Origin: Alphaproteobacteria bacterium | Lineage (GTDB): Bacteria; Pseudomonadota; Alphaproteobacteria; RF32; CAG-239 | Direction of reading: 5' to 3' | NCBI GenBank assembly: GCA_017477035.1 | Contig: JAFUXW010000002.1 | Coordinates: forward strand, 1 to 54,308 | DNA length: 54,308 nucleotides | The notes under the pieces: model-generated | Told to the model about the DNA's origin: nothing | Seen by the model: the letters and a program-made list of their open reading frames with translations, nothing else | Database searches by the model: none | In this document: piece by piece, positions 40,701 through 49,644 of the stretch | Layout: every line of letters starts with the position of its first letter | Numbering within the stretch: position 1 is the first letter of the stretch | Position numbers and translations under genes: made by a program

Positions 40701-42346
40701 TGCCAGTAACGCTTAGAGATTATCAACAAGACGTTGTGAATAAAGTTTATAACAGCTGGAACGCCGGTAACAGGAATGTGTGCCTTGTGATGGGTACAGG
40801 GCTTGGCAAATCGGTTTGTATGTCGTCAATAGCTTTAAACTTTCATAACCATTCACAACACACTGCTGTTGTTGCACACCGTAATGAGCTTGTGAGCCAG
40901 ATGAGTTGTCATCTCGCTCTTGCAGGTATTCCGCACAGAATTATTGCACCAACATCAACAATCAGTCAAATAACTCATAAACATCGTAGAGAGTTCGGAC
41001 AGTCGTTTGTAAACCCGTCAGCGTTAACAGCTGTTGTCGGCGTTGATACGCTTATCAGCCGCGCCGACTCGTTGAAATCGTGGGCAGAGCAGATAGATTT
41101 GTGGGAAATTGACGAAAATCATCATAATATTAGACAAAATAAATGGGGTAAAGCTGTTGAAATGTTTAAAAATGCTCGTGGACTCGGCGTAACTGCTACA
41201 CCGAATCGAGCTGATGGTAAAGGTATCGGTCGTTGGGCTGATGGATTTATGGATGATATTGTTATCGGTCCAACGATGCGGTGGGCGATTAATCATGGTT
41301 ATTTGGCAGATTATGAAATTGTATGCCCGAAATCTGATATTAACGTTGAGGACAGTCAGCTTAGTTCAAACGGTGACTGGTCGCTTCAAACACTTAAAAA
41401 AGCTGCACGTAAATCAAAAATCGTCGGTGATGTTGTCGCTAATTATATAAAATATGCACTTGGTCGTAGAGCTATTGTTTTCGCAACGGATATTGAAACC
41501 GCTGCGGATATTGAAGCTGATTTTAACGCGAGTGGTATTAAAGCTGTGTCATTAAACGGTAAAAGCGTTACAAGCTATCGCGAACAATCTGTAGAGATGT
41601 TTAAAACCGGTAAAATTGACGTGCTTGTTAACGTTGATTTGTTTGATGAAGGATTTGATTTACCGGCTTGTGATGTGGTAATTATGGCGCGTCCTACAGC
41701 TTCGTTAGCTAAATTCTTGCAACAATGTGGGCGGGCACTTAGACCACTTCCGGGTAAGACAGCTTTAATCATCGACCACGTTAGTAACGTTATTCGGCAT
41801 GGTCTGCCTGATATGGAACGTGAATGGTCGCTCAATCGTCGTGAAAAGCGCGCTAAATTACAACCTGACCCGGACGATATACCTCTGACGGTCTGTAAAC
41901 ATTGTCTGAAACCTTATGAAAAATATCGTACTGTATGCCCGTATTGTGGATTCGAAAAGCCGTTGCCGGAACCACAAGCACGTAGTATTGAGATGGTTGA
42001 AGGTGATTTGGTGTTATTAACGCGTGAAATGCTTGAACGGATGCGTCGTGGAACGGTGTTGGAAGCACCGGGTGACGTTGCTGCAAGAGTTAATCACGTT
42101 GCAGGGCCAATAGCGGCTAAAGGTGTTGCGAATCGGCAAGCTGAAAAGATTGCTGCACAAGCAGAGCTTAAAGAAGCTATTGCACAGTGGGCGGCCATTG
42201 AACGTTTGAAAGGGTTTGATGACCGAGAAATTTATAAAAAATTTTATTTAACAACAGGAACAGACGTATTATCAGCGCTTGACGGTTCACATAATCGTCA
42301 AGAATTTGAGAATATGGCTAACAGAGTAAAGGATTGGTGGAAATGA
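40700..42346 (+). CDS. SF2 DNA helicase with zinc finger
   Basis: 548 aa. Motif Q/I: LRDYQQDVV and MGTGLGKSVCMSS. Motif II is DENHH, in place of DEAH. Motif III region is GVTATPNRADGKGI; motif VI is QQCGRALRP. After the second RecA domain a zinc finger CKHCLKPYEKYRTVCPYCG lies near residue 398, then a helical tail. It probably unwinds DNA or moves branches in replication and repair. TAATG overlap with the gene before. Confidence 0.88.
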   Translation: MPVTLRDYQQDVVNKVYNSWNAGNRNVCLVMGTGLGKSVCMSSIALNFHNHSQHTAVVAHRNELVSQMSCHLALAGIPHRIIAPTSTISQITHKHRREFGQSFVNPSALTAVVGVDTLISRADSLKSWAEQIDLWEIDENHHNIRQNKWGKAVEMFKNARGLGVTATPNRADGKGIGRWADGFMDDIVIGPTMRWAINHGYLADYEIVCPKSDINVEDSQLSSNGDWSLQTLKKAARKSKIVGDVVANYIKYALGRRAIVFATDIETAADIEADFNASGIKAVSLNGKSVTSYREQSVEMFKTGKIDVLVNVDLFDEGFDLPACDVVIMARPTASLAKFLQQCGRALRPLPGKTALIIDHVSNVIRHGLPDMEREWSLNRREKRAKLQPDPDDIPLTVCKHCLKPYEKYRTVCPYCGFEKPLPEPQARSIEMVEGDLVLLTREMLERMRRGTVLEAPGDVAARVNHVAGPIAAKGVANRQAEKIAAQAELKEAIAQWAAIERLKGFDDREIYKKFYLTTGTDVLSALDGSHNRQEFENMANRVKDWWK

Positions 42347-42636
42347 CTAAAACAGCTATAAACATTTGTGGTATTTCATACGAAATCAAATATGTCGAGG
42401 GAGATTACTGTGGTGCAAATATGGGTAAATCTGACTTTGCAAACGCTAAAATCTTTATCAATAAAGACTTACCTTTAGATGTTCAAGATAATGTGCTATT
42501 GCATGAAATTATGCACATTTGTTATCGTAATGGTTATTTATGTAAAGAAGATGACGAGGAGAGAGTTGTTGAAGTATTAACAAATTTACTCTATCCGGTG
42601 TTGAAGGAAATGTACTCATGCGCGAATCGGCAGTAA
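42343..42636 (+). CDS. Small HExxH metalloprotease-like protein, 97 aa
   Basis: NVLLHEIMHICYRNG (residues about 50-64) contains HExxH, with more acidic residues downstream (EDDEERVVEVL). Size and the ISYEIKY...INKDLPLD strands fit a minimal ImmA/IrrE- or SprT-like zinc protease. ImmA-type enzymes cut repressors, so it may relieve a host or phage regulator. ATGA overlap with the helicase. Confidence 0.65.
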   Translation: MTKTAINICGISYEIKYVEGDYCGANMGKSDFANAKIFINKDLPLDVQDNVLLHEIMHICYRNGYLCKEDDEERVVEVLTNLLYPVLKEMYSCANRQ

Positions 42637-43007
42637 CATCACACGTGCGATTAGCGGCCGCACAGCTCAATGTAACCCTCTGGCGTAATAACTGCGGTGG
42701 GTTTTATGACGAGAACGGGCGTTTCGTGCGTTATGGATTGGGTAGCGAGGCCAAACTTGCTAGCTCTGACTGGGTTGGCATCCGACCGGTACTCATAACA
42801 CCTCAAATGGTCGGGCAAGTGTTAGGAGTGTTTACAGCCGTTGAAATGAAGCATCAAGGCTGGCATTATCATCCTGATGACAAGCACGAACAAGAACAAA
42901 AACATTTTATAGATATTGTAAATGCAAACGGCGGTATGGCCGGATTTGCAACTGGGATTAACGATTTTTATAGGATTATAAGATATGGCAACATTAATAA
43001 CAAGTAG
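42618..43007 (+). CDS. VRR-NUC nuclease
   Basis: 129 aa. Has the VRR-NUC core: SEAKLASSDWVGIRPVLIT (catalytic Asp near 52), then VFTAVEMKHQGW (E-x-K near 75-77), KHEQEQKHFIDIVNANGGMAGFATG. This PD-(D/E)xK group cuts structured DNA such as Holliday junctions or flaps. Its place between the helicase and the primase suits a resolvase. The first 180 bp have higher GC than the surroundings. Confidence 0.85.
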   Translation: MRESAVTSHVRLAAAQLNVTLWRNNCGGFYDENGRFVRYGLGSEAKLASSDWVGIRPVLITPQMVGQVLGVFTAVEMKHQGWHYHPDDKHEQEQKHFIDIVNANGGMAGFATGINDFYRIIRYGNINNK

Positions 43008-43239
43008 TATCGACATTAATGAACGTACAACAGGTTTTAAACAAGCATTGGATTTAATTCACAATTCTAACTTATCACCTGAAGATTTACCAACAGTTTA
43101 TAAAGTTTATGAAGATTTACTGTTTTTATTTCTTTGGGATTTGCAGAAACGAAAAGAACCTGTTTATGATTATATAAAAAGTTTAAAAATTGATAAACAG
43201 ATAAAAGATAAATTAATCAATAGCGTTGAAAAATTGTGA
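42985..43239 (+). CDS. Hypothetical helical protein, 84 aa
   Basis: Helical: INERTTGFKQALDLIHNSN, PEDLPTVYKVYEDLLFLFLWDLQKRKEPVYDYI, basic C-terminus. Overlaps the VRR-NUC gene by 23 bases and the TetR-like gene start region, so it belongs to the operon. Not recognised. Confidence 0.6.
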   Translation: MATLITSSIDINERTTGFKQALDLIHNSNLSPEDLPTVYKVYEDLLFLFLWDLQKRKEPVYDYIKSLKIDKQIKDKLINSVEKL

Positions 43240-43250
43240 GGAATGAAGAT

Positions 43251-43547
43251 ATGCCGATAGCGTATAAAACAAAAGAACAGGGTGAAAGAACCCGTGAACT
43301 GATCTTACAAACCGGCTTGAAATTATGGCCGAATGTAACACCGTCAACGATTGCAACAGCTCTTAACATTACACACGCTGCTGTGTTGTATCACTTTACA
43401 GACGTTAAAGAAGCTGTAGCACAATACGCACTTGATACAGATTGTAGTAAAGTGATTGTGCAGATGTTGGCAACAAACCATAAACTTGTTAGAAATATGA
43501 AAGCACCGGAGCGTTTACGGCATTTTAGTCGCGCTTTAAATTCTTAA
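43251..43547 (+). CDS. TetR-type HTH protein without ligand domain
   Basis: 98 aa. The TetR_N domain is clear: ERTRELILQTGLKLWPNVTPSTIATALNITHAAVLYHFTDVKEAVAQYAL (residues about 10-60, described). Only about 38 residues follow instead of the usual 120-150 ligand-binding part. It could bind DNA as a small repressor of this operon or interfere with host TetR proteins. GAGGA precedes the ATG at 43251. Its end overlaps the convergent methylase by 12 bases. Confidence 0.75.
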   Translation: MPIAYKTKEQGERTRELILQTGLKLWPNVTPSTIATALNITHAAVLYHFTDVKEAVAQYALDTDCSKVIVQMLATNHKLVRNMKAPERLRHFSRALNS

Positions 43548-44105
43548 TATTTCAGGATTGCCTTTATAACCGCGGTACCATATAAACCACGCATGGCACA
43601 TTGCACTCGATTCGCCTTTTGGAAAAGCGGCATTTTTAGATGTTCGAGCGCGTTTACGAAATACGGCAATATAACGCGGTGGATTGTTAGTAAATAAAGC
43701 GTCTCTACGCTCGGATTCGATAAACCCTATTCTTAAAAACATACAAACGACAGGCGCTATTCTGAGAGATTTTTCAACGAACTCCAACGCGTATTTAAAT
43801 GGTGGGTTTGTAATTATTGCATCATATGGTAAATCGTCGTATGGCGTTGGTTGTAAGAAGTCAACACCACCAACACCATAACCCCTGTAAATAAGATCAG
43901 TGCTTATAACCTGATGACCGTAAAGCTCAAGGATTTGAGATAGATGACCTGCACCCACAGCACATTCCCAGATAAGCTTGTTACCGGCTTCCCAATCAGA
44001 CCCGAGTACCTTGAGCAACGGCGGAATTGTAGCTGGGTCGGTAGCATAAAAATCTTCCGGCTGACGTTCAACACCTTCAGGTCTATTTAAACCTCTAATC
44101 GGCAT
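43536..44105 (-). CDS. Phage N6-adenine DNA methyltransferase
   Basis: 189 aa. Motif I is WECAVGAGHLSQILE, motif II ISTDLIYRG, and motif IV is TNPPF (near residue 93). FYATDPATIPPLLKVL at the start is common in small phage adenine methylases. It probably protects phage DNA from host restriction or marks sites for regulation. Convergent with the TetR-like gene; transcribed from the leftward promoter at 44387-44415. Confidence 0.85.
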   Translation of the reverse strand: MPIRGLNRPEGVERQPEDFYATDPATIPPLLKVLGSDWEAGNKLIWECAVGAGHLSQILELYGHQVISTDLIYRGYGVGGVDFLQPTPYDDLPYDAIITNPPFKYALEFVEKSLRIAPVVCMFLRIGFIESERRDALFTNNPPRYIAVFRKRARTSKNAAFPKGESSAMCHAWFIWYRGYKGNPEILRI

Positions 44106-44299
44106 TAATTTAATACCCTCCCTTCAACATCTTCAACATCAGCTTGCACTGCCGTAAACCTGTAAATTTTATCACCTTGTACAAAGTTGAAAGTAACCGT
44201 ACCGTCATCATTTTCATCAACTTGTGCCAGATAAGGGCGGTCGGCAAGTGTTGATAACGCTTTAATAATGAGAGCATATTTTTTAATACTAAGCCACAT
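44105..44299 (-). CDS. Hypothetical protein, 64 aa
   Basis: Helical start (KKYALIIKALSTLADRPYLAQVDE), then DGTVTFNFVQGDKIYRFTAVQADVEDVEG, a beta meander. First gene after the leftward promoter; TAATG overlap with the methylase, so it may regulate or assist it. Not recognised. Confidence 0.6.
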   Translation of the reverse strand: MWLSIKKYALIIKALSTLADRPYLAQVDENDDGTVTFNFVQGDKIYRFTAVQADVEDVEGRVLN

Positions 44300-44386
44300 T
44301 TTAACCTCATTTATTATAATTAAAACTGTGCAGAGGTTCGGTTATATTGTGGATTTAACCCTCTGTAAACCTCTGCACTTACCAAC

Positions 44387-44498
44387 ACCTTATAACAGCT
44401 TATAACCGTTGTCAAGTGTAAAAATGTGTAAAAATGTGTAAAAACGTGTAAAAAAGTGTAAAAAATATGTTGACAGCAGTTATAAACGGTTATAAGGT
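44387..44498. promoter_or_regulatory. Matched divergent promoters around phased repeats
   Basis: Leftward: TTGACA (44410-44415), 17 bp, TAAGGT (44387-44392). Rightward: TTGACA (44470-44475), 17 bp, TAAGGT (44493-44498). Both spacers contain GTTATAA plus a second GTTATAA half running into the -10 box, so they probably answer to one regulator. Confidence 0.7.
44416..44466. repeat. Five GTGTAAAAA repeats at 10-bp period
   Basis: GTGTA begins at 44416, 44426, 44436, 44446 and 44456, each followed by an A-tract of four to six. Exact phasing with the helix should bend the DNA. It fills the gap between the two -35 boxes. It may be an iteron-type origin or an activator platform. Confidence 0.85.
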
Positions 44499-44530
44499 TA
44501 CCTCAACTGATAATTTTGGAGGTTAAAATT

Positions 44531-44728
44531 ATGGATGAACAAAAAACATTAACTCTTACCGAGGTTGCCAAATTCATAGGCGTTGCTAAGAAAACGCTTT
44601 ATAATTGGATATTGGACGAACGGTTTCCTGTAAAACCGATTGAAGGTTCGAATCCTAGACGATGGAATATTGAAGATGTGGAAAATTGGCGATTCGGAGG
44701 TAAGGGTGATGAGTCAGAGCAAGATTAA
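44531..44728 (+). CDS. Small HTH (MerR/excisionase-like) protein
   Basis: 65 aa. LTEVAKFIGVAKKTLYNWILDERFPVKPI and RRWNIEDVENW follow the HTH_17 winged-helix pattern used by excisionases, AlpA and other small regulators. It is the first gene after the rightward promoter and may control the divergent pair. GGAGG lies 8 nt before the ATG. Its end overlaps the C5 methyltransferase. Confidence 0.8.
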   Translation: MDEQKTLTLTEVAKFIGVAKKTLYNWILDERFPVKPIEGSNPRRWNIEDVENWRFGGKGDESEQD

Positions 44729-46118
44729 AGTTATTACTTTATTTACAGGTATCGGTGCGCAAGAAGCAGCGTTAAAACGTTTAAATATACCATTTGAAGT
44801 TGTAGGCATTTCCGAGATTGATAAACATGCTATACAATCTTACGAAGCTATAAACGGTCCTACGTTCAATTATGGTGATATAACCAAAATACCGATGTTA
44901 GATTATGCGGATTTATGGACGTATAGCTTTCCTTGTCAGGATTTAAGCGTGGCCGGTAAGCAAGCAGGTATAAGCGAAGGAACTCGGTCAGGGCTGTTGT
45001 TGCACGTTGAACGGCTTTTGGAAACTGCTGTATTGTTAGGTAATCAACCGAAATATTTATTGTTAGAAAATGTTAAAGCGTTAGTAAGTAAAAAATTCAA
45101 GCCAGATTTTGACAGATGGTTAAGTAAACTCGATTCTTTAGGTTATAACAATTATTGGCAAGTGCTTAACGCTAAAGATTACGGAGTGCCACAAAATCGT
45201 GAACGTGTTTTCGTTGTTAGTATTCGTAAAGATGTGGACATAAAGGGTTATAAATTCCCTGAGAAGATACCGCTTACTCGCAAACTTGAAGATGTTTCAG
45301 AGCCGGTGGTTGATGAGAAGTATTATTTATCACAAGATAAAGTTGATAAATTAGTTATGAATATGAATGTGACAGATAGCACGGGCGCAATATTATCTAA
45401 ATACGGAACACATTTGAATAAAACAACAGATGTTGCTGGAACTTTGATGGCTAGAGATTATAAAGGTTTTGGTAATCAAGAAACTAATGGAATTATAGAA
45501 CCAGCTATTTGTGCATCTCGTGGTAGAAACCCTGAAAACCCTAGCGATAGAACAGCAGGCGCACCGACCGAACAACGTTTGGAACTTAATCAAACAGGTT
45601 GTAGTAACACTATAACAACCGTTGAAAAAGATAACTATTTGTTGAAACCGCAAGTTTTAACACCTAAACGTAATGAATACGGTAAACTTGTTCGTAAAGA
45701 ATACGAGGCTGGTAATTTTACTGATAGCCGCCATAATATGACAGACATGCAACCAAGACATGATGGTGTGTCAAACACACTTACAACCGTTAATAAAGAT
45801 AATTATGTCATCCAACTCGGTAACATTGTCAACACTGGTAACTGGGATAATCCACAAGCCGGAAGGGTTTACAGCACAGACGGCATTAGTCCCACGTTAA
45901 ATACAATGCAAGGCGGTCAGAGAGAGCCGAAAATATTAAAAAATTACCGCATCCGCAGACTCACCCCGTTAGAATGTTGGCGACTGATGGATTTTACAGA
46001 TGAAGAATTTTACGCAGCACAGTTATCAGGTGTATCAAACTCACAGCTTTGTAAACAAGCTGGAAATTCTATTGTCGTAGCAGTGCTTCAAGCCATCTTT
46101 AAGGAGTTATTAGCATGA
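44709..46118 (+). CDS. C5-cytosine DNA methyltransferase
   Basis: 469 aa. Full motif set: I TLFTGIGAQEAAL, IV YSFPCQDLSVAGKQAGISEGTRSGL (catalytic Cys in PCQ), VI LLENVKALV, VIII QNRERVF, and IX-X RRLTPLECWRLMDFTDEEF...QAGNSIVV. The variable target region (about 200-415) carries three copies of a SNTLTTVNKDNYVI-like unit. It methylates cytosine, likely against host restriction. The start at 44709 is set by GGAGGTAAGGG, inside the HTH gene end. Confidence 0.92.
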   Translation: MSQSKIKVITLFTGIGAQEAALKRLNIPFEVVGISEIDKHAIQSYEAINGPTFNYGDITKIPMLDYADLWTYSFPCQDLSVAGKQAGISEGTRSGLLLHVERLLETAVLLGNQPKYLLLENVKALVSKKFKPDFDRWLSKLDSLGYNNYWQVLNAKDYGVPQNRERVFVVSIRKDVDIKGYKFPEKIPLTRKLEDVSEPVVDEKYYLSQDKVDKLVMNMNVTDSTGAILSKYGTHLNKTTDVAGTLMARDYKGFGNQETNGIIEPAICASRGRNPENPSDRTAGAPTEQRLELNQTGCSNTITTVEKDNYLLKPQVLTPKRNEYGKLVRKEYEAGNFTDSRHNMTDMQPRHDGVSNTLTTVNKDNYVIQLGNIVNTGNWDNPQAGRVYSTDGISPTLNTMQGGQREPKILKNYRIRRLTPLECWRLMDFTDEEFYAAQLSGVSNSQLCKQAGNSIVVAVLQAIFKELLA

Positions 46119-48433
46119 CACCAGAGAATCTTAATCTTACTGCTGCGTTTATAACCTCTCTGACCGGCTCACCGGACACCGAGTGCGATTGGCGCGTTAT
46201 AAACGACCGCGACAAAGGCGAACAAGGTATTAACTTGCGTGGTACGCTCGCGGCTCTTGCGAACACCCTTATAGATTATAATAATCGTGGTTATGGTATT
46301 TTTATGACCGTTAACGCTATGAAACCGACGGGCGCTCGTACACTTGATAATGTTGAATATATCCGCGCACACGTTATTGACCTTGATGACGCTTTGACAG
46401 CTCAGGACAGTTATCAACGCGCTGTCAACTCTCCGATACCGCCACATTTTGCAGTGCAATCCTCTCAAGGTAAATATCACTTGTACTGGCTTGTACAACC
46501 TTATACCGGTAATGATTTTTACACTTTACAACAACGTAAACTCTGCCAACTTTATGCCAGTGACCCGAATGTTATTGACGCTACCAGAGTTATGCGTGTA
46601 CCGGGTTTCATGCACTGTAAACATGACCCACAGCTTACAACCTGCTGGTCGGTTAATAACTCACCACGTTATACAGCTCAACAGATTGCTGACAGCCTTG
46701 CTAACGTTAATATCGTTGAAAAAGTTGGTAACCGTTGTGAACTTGGTTCGGCTGATTTAGCTGCACCAAGTATGGAATGGCTTGACTTTGCTCTCAACCT
46801 TGTCAACCCGAATAATTTATCACGTGAAGATTGGTTAGCGTTGTCAGCCGCTTATAAACAAGCCGGATGGACACTTGCATCTGAAGAAGAATTACGTAAT
46901 AAATGGCTTGCTTGGTGTGCAAAATATACCGGTAACGACAGTAAAGAAAATCTTAAACTTTGGAACTCTATCAAGGATTCCGAAGTAGGTTGGGGACGTT
47001 TTATGCGTGTCAGCGGTGTTGCCGGTTGGTTTAATCATCAGGAAACACCGCCAACTCAGGAACAAATGAACGCGATTAAAACCGTTGCGGCCACGTTGAC
47101 CGAGCCTGCAGATGAAGATATGTTTGAAGGTATGGAAGTTCTTGATGAATACGCTAAAAAAGTATGGTTTAAAAATTGTTATTTTGTTGAACGTGAAGGT
47201 AGAATTTTCTCACCGACCGGTCGCTTCATGAACGAAACGCAGTTTTGCGGGCGCTACGGCGGTAAAGAGTTCACGACTAAGCGCTCAGGTGGTAAAACGA
47301 CCGATAGCGCGTGGAAAGCCGCCCTACGGGCAACAGACTGGGTTATTCCAAAGGTAGACCATTGTCGGTTTTTGCCTGACCTCAGCCCGTTTGCAATTAT
47401 CAAAGATGACATGGGTCGTAAAGGTCTTAATACATATATACCTGCTATAATTCGTCACAGAGCCGGTAATGTTGAAAAATGGTTAACTTATCTGTCGCGG
47501 ATATTTAACACTGCTGACGATGTTAAAATCTTTCAAGATTATGTCGCTCATTGTATTAAATATCCGGGTCATAAAATACCTTGGTCAGTGCTGTTACAAT
47601 CTGCTAAAGGTATCGGTAAACAAATGATAGGTGATGTGATTAAATTCTGCATTGGCGAATCGTACACGTATCAACCGGACGCTGAAGAACTTGTCAGCGG
47701 TGTCAGCCAGTTTAACGGTTGGATGCGCAATAAGCTTATGATACTTGTGGATGAAGTGCGTGTCGGTGACCGTAATGACCTTATGAACGGCTTGAAAACT
47801 ATCATTACCGATAGACGAATCGCCGTTGAAAGCAAAGGCGTGGATCAAGAGATGGAAGATAACGTCGCTAACTGGATATTCTTCTCTAACTTCAAAGATG
47901 CGTTTCCGATTGATGAAAACGAGCGGCGTTATTGCATTTTTTACTCAAGCCTGCAGTCAGCTCAGCAAATTGCCGATGCCGGATTAGATAAAGAGTTTTT
48001 TGACATGATGTATCATTGGCTTGAAATGGAAGGCGGTTACGAACAAATTGCCGACTATTATCTCAATTATCCGATTGAAAAAGGCGAGCTTCCGCACAGG
48101 GCGCCGCAGACTTCAAGCTATGATGAAGTTATAAGAATTGGCAGAAGCCCGTTGCGTGTCTTGCTTGATGATAAAGTTGACAATAAAGAACGCGGATTTC
48201 GCGGTGGTTATGTCAGCTATACAGCGTTTCAAAAAGCTATTGCAGACAGCAGCTCGATTCGCACTAAACCGCTTGAACATACGATTAAAGCGATTATAGA
48301 GAATAAAGGTTACGAGGAGTTAGGATATACAAAAGCACCTGTGGCCGGTGAGGATTTAACGCATCCGAGCTTGATTTACGGTATTAGAGGTGCAGGGCTT
48401 AATATAGATGGATATGAAGGAGCACAAGGATGA
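46115..48433 (+). CDS. Primase-helicase (RepB-like AEP primase plus SF3/D5 helicase)
   Basis: 772 aa. Residues about 25-190 resemble a RepB-like primase: RAHVIDLDDA gives D-x-D, then HFAVQSSQGKYHLYWLV and DATRVMRVPGFMHCKHDP. A PriCT-like helical part follows (LSREDWLALSAAYKQAGW, about 225-270). The helicase has Walker A LLQSAKGIGKQMIGD (about 495-510), Walker B KLMILVDEV and sensor NWIFFSNFKDAFPIDENERRYC. It should prime and unwind at the origin, working with the family B polymerase. Confidence 0.85.
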   Translation: MTPENLNLTAAFITSLTGSPDTECDWRVINDRDKGEQGINLRGTLAALANTLIDYNNRGYGIFMTVNAMKPTGARTLDNVEYIRAHVIDLDDALTAQDSYQRAVNSPIPPHFAVQSSQGKYHLYWLVQPYTGNDFYTLQQRKLCQLYASDPNVIDATRVMRVPGFMHCKHDPQLTTCWSVNNSPRYTAQQIADSLANVNIVEKVGNRCELGSADLAAPSMEWLDFALNLVNPNNLSREDWLALSAAYKQAGWTLASEEELRNKWLAWCAKYTGNDSKENLKLWNSIKDSEVGWGRFMRVSGVAGWFNHQETPPTQEQMNAIKTVAATLTEPADEDMFEGMEVLDEYAKKVWFKNCYFVEREGRIFSPTGRFMNETQFCGRYGGKEFTTKRSGGKTTDSAWKAALRATDWVIPKVDHCRFLPDLSPFAIIKDDMGRKGLNTYIPAIIRHRAGNVEKWLTYLSRIFNTADDVKIFQDYVAHCIKYPGHKIPWSVLLQSAKGIGKQMIGDVIKFCIGESYTYQPDAEELVSGVSQFNGWMRNKLMILVDEVRVGDRNDLMNGLKTIITDRRIAVESKGVDQEMEDNVANWIFFSNFKDAFPIDENERRYCIFYSSLQSAQQIADAGLDKEFFDMMYHWLEMEGGYEQIADYYLNYPIEKGELPHRAPQTSSYDEVIRIGRSPLRVLLDDKVDNKERGFRGGYVSYTAFQKAIADSSSIRTKPLEHTIKAIIENKGYEELGYTKAPVAGEDLTHPSLIYGIRGAGLNIDGYEGAQG

Positions 48434-48627
48434 AGCAAAACCAACAACTTGATAACCTTAACACACTCGCTAACATTTTACAGGTTTATAATACAATGCT
48501 CTTGCAACAGGACGCCAGTAACAATGACGTGTTGCAAGAGCTGAGAAAACAAAACCAAGAGATTATAAAACGTTTAGAACGAATCGAAAATAAGCTAATC
48601 GGAAATGTTAATAAAACCGCTGGCTGA
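48430..48627 (+). CDS. Small coiled-coil protein, 65 aa
   Basis: Gln/Asn-rich helices (QQLDNLNTLANILQVYNTMLLQQ) then a heptad coiled coil (DVLQELRKQNQEIIKRLERIENKL). ATGA overlap with the primase-helicase, so it may be an accessory oligomerising subunit. Its end overlaps the leftward tail gene remnant. Confidence 0.6.
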   Translation: MKQNQQLDNLNTLANILQVYNTMLLQQDASNNDVLQELRKQNQEIIKRLERIENKLIGNVNKTAG

Positions 48628-49439
48628 ATTACCGCATTTAACATACAAATTGTCGGTACCTTGAGTATATTCAAAAGGTCTATCACCTGCGTAAACCTTA
48701 ATACCTCTGCCTGTCGTGCCGTCTGTGTACACCCCAACGTGATACGGTTCATACGGTGTCGCCGTACCCCCGCGTTCAAGTTGAATATTTGATATAGAAT
48801 ACGTGAAATTTGTTAGTTGACCGTATCGTGGTGCTCTAAATGCAAGAATATTACCGTAAACCAAATCTGCATCAGTGGGCGTAAACGTCACAGACACTCT
48901 TTCACTATCGGTAAAAATCATCCCTGTTTGTTTTATGTCTTTTGCGTAAGAAGTGCCAGTTCCACATCCTACGGATATTCCAAACGGCAATACGTTTGTT
49001 TCTACATCAAACGATAATGTATATGTGGTTCCGCGTTCTAATTCTATTGTTGGTAAATTTGCGCCATTGACAGTAAACTCCACCAAATACGCGCTAGGCA
49101 CTGTACCGCTAGTTTTCGTTATATTTGTTTCATCAAACAGATTCTTCCCATATTGTCCGTACTTAATTACCCCATTATTACATACAATATCCATAGGTGT
49201 ATCAGGTGAAGGAATAACATCAGAACCTGCTGTGAATGAGCCTGTGCCACCAAAGAGTTTTAGATAGTTTAATTCAATACTATTTGTTAATACTAACGGA
49301 CTAACTCCACTTAGTAAAACATCTTTCCAACTTGGCTCAGACTTACCGATGTTAATTTACGTACATTAAAGCGAAACGGTTTATAATCCCATTCACCGCT
49401 ACCGCCAATTACTAACTCGTCACGAAATTTTAAACTCAT
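48595..49439 (-). pseudogene. Frameshifted orphan tail / carbohydrate-binding protein
   Basis: A good start (ATG at 49439 behind GGAG) encodes MSLKFRDELVIGGSGEWDY...FNVRK, then the frame soon stops. The -1 frame, open from about 49356, continues the same protein: INIGKSEPSWKDVLLSG, ELNYLKLFGGTGSFTAGSDVIPSPDTP, NLFDETNITKTSGT, and ends with SNIQLERGGTATPYEPY and about 40 more residues. This is typical of phage tail proteins with a carbohydrate-binding-like domain. The junction is not a normal slippery site. Joined length about 280 aa. It lies far from the other tail genes and on the opposite strand. Confidence 0.7.
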
Positions 49440-49491
49440 TTTAATACTCCTAAATTATATTAAACGAGTTTTTTGTAACTTCTCAACAATT

Positions 49492-49644
49492 TTATAAAAT
49501 TTCGAGATACTTAAATAATTGATCGAGTGTAAGACCATAATAACGTGTATTATTCGGCAAGCGATAAATTTTATGACGCTTACCAGCTTTTATAAATTCA
49601 CCAATTTGTTGACAGCCGTTACAAATTTTATCTATTGCATACAT
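49492..49644 (-). CDS. Hypothetical protein, 50 aa
   Basis: KICNGCQQIGEFIKAGKRHKIY has a CxxC and a basic stretch; the C-terminus is LTLDQLFKYLEIL. The start codon overlaps the end of the upstream HTH gene in another frame. The ribosome site is weak. Possibly a small nucleic-acid-binding protein. Confidence 0.45.
   Translation of the reverse strand: MYAIDKICNGCQQIGEFIKAGKRHKIYRLPNNTRYYGLTLDQLFKYLEIL

Noticed and set aside
43251..43547. Lysogeny repressor
   Set aside because: A lone TetR-like domain without integrase or a cI/Cro-like region does not support a temperate lifestyle.
49340..49360. Programmed frameshift in the orphan tail gene
   Set aside because: The junction reads CGT AAA TTA, which is not an X XXY YYZ heptamer, so mutation or assembly error is more likely.
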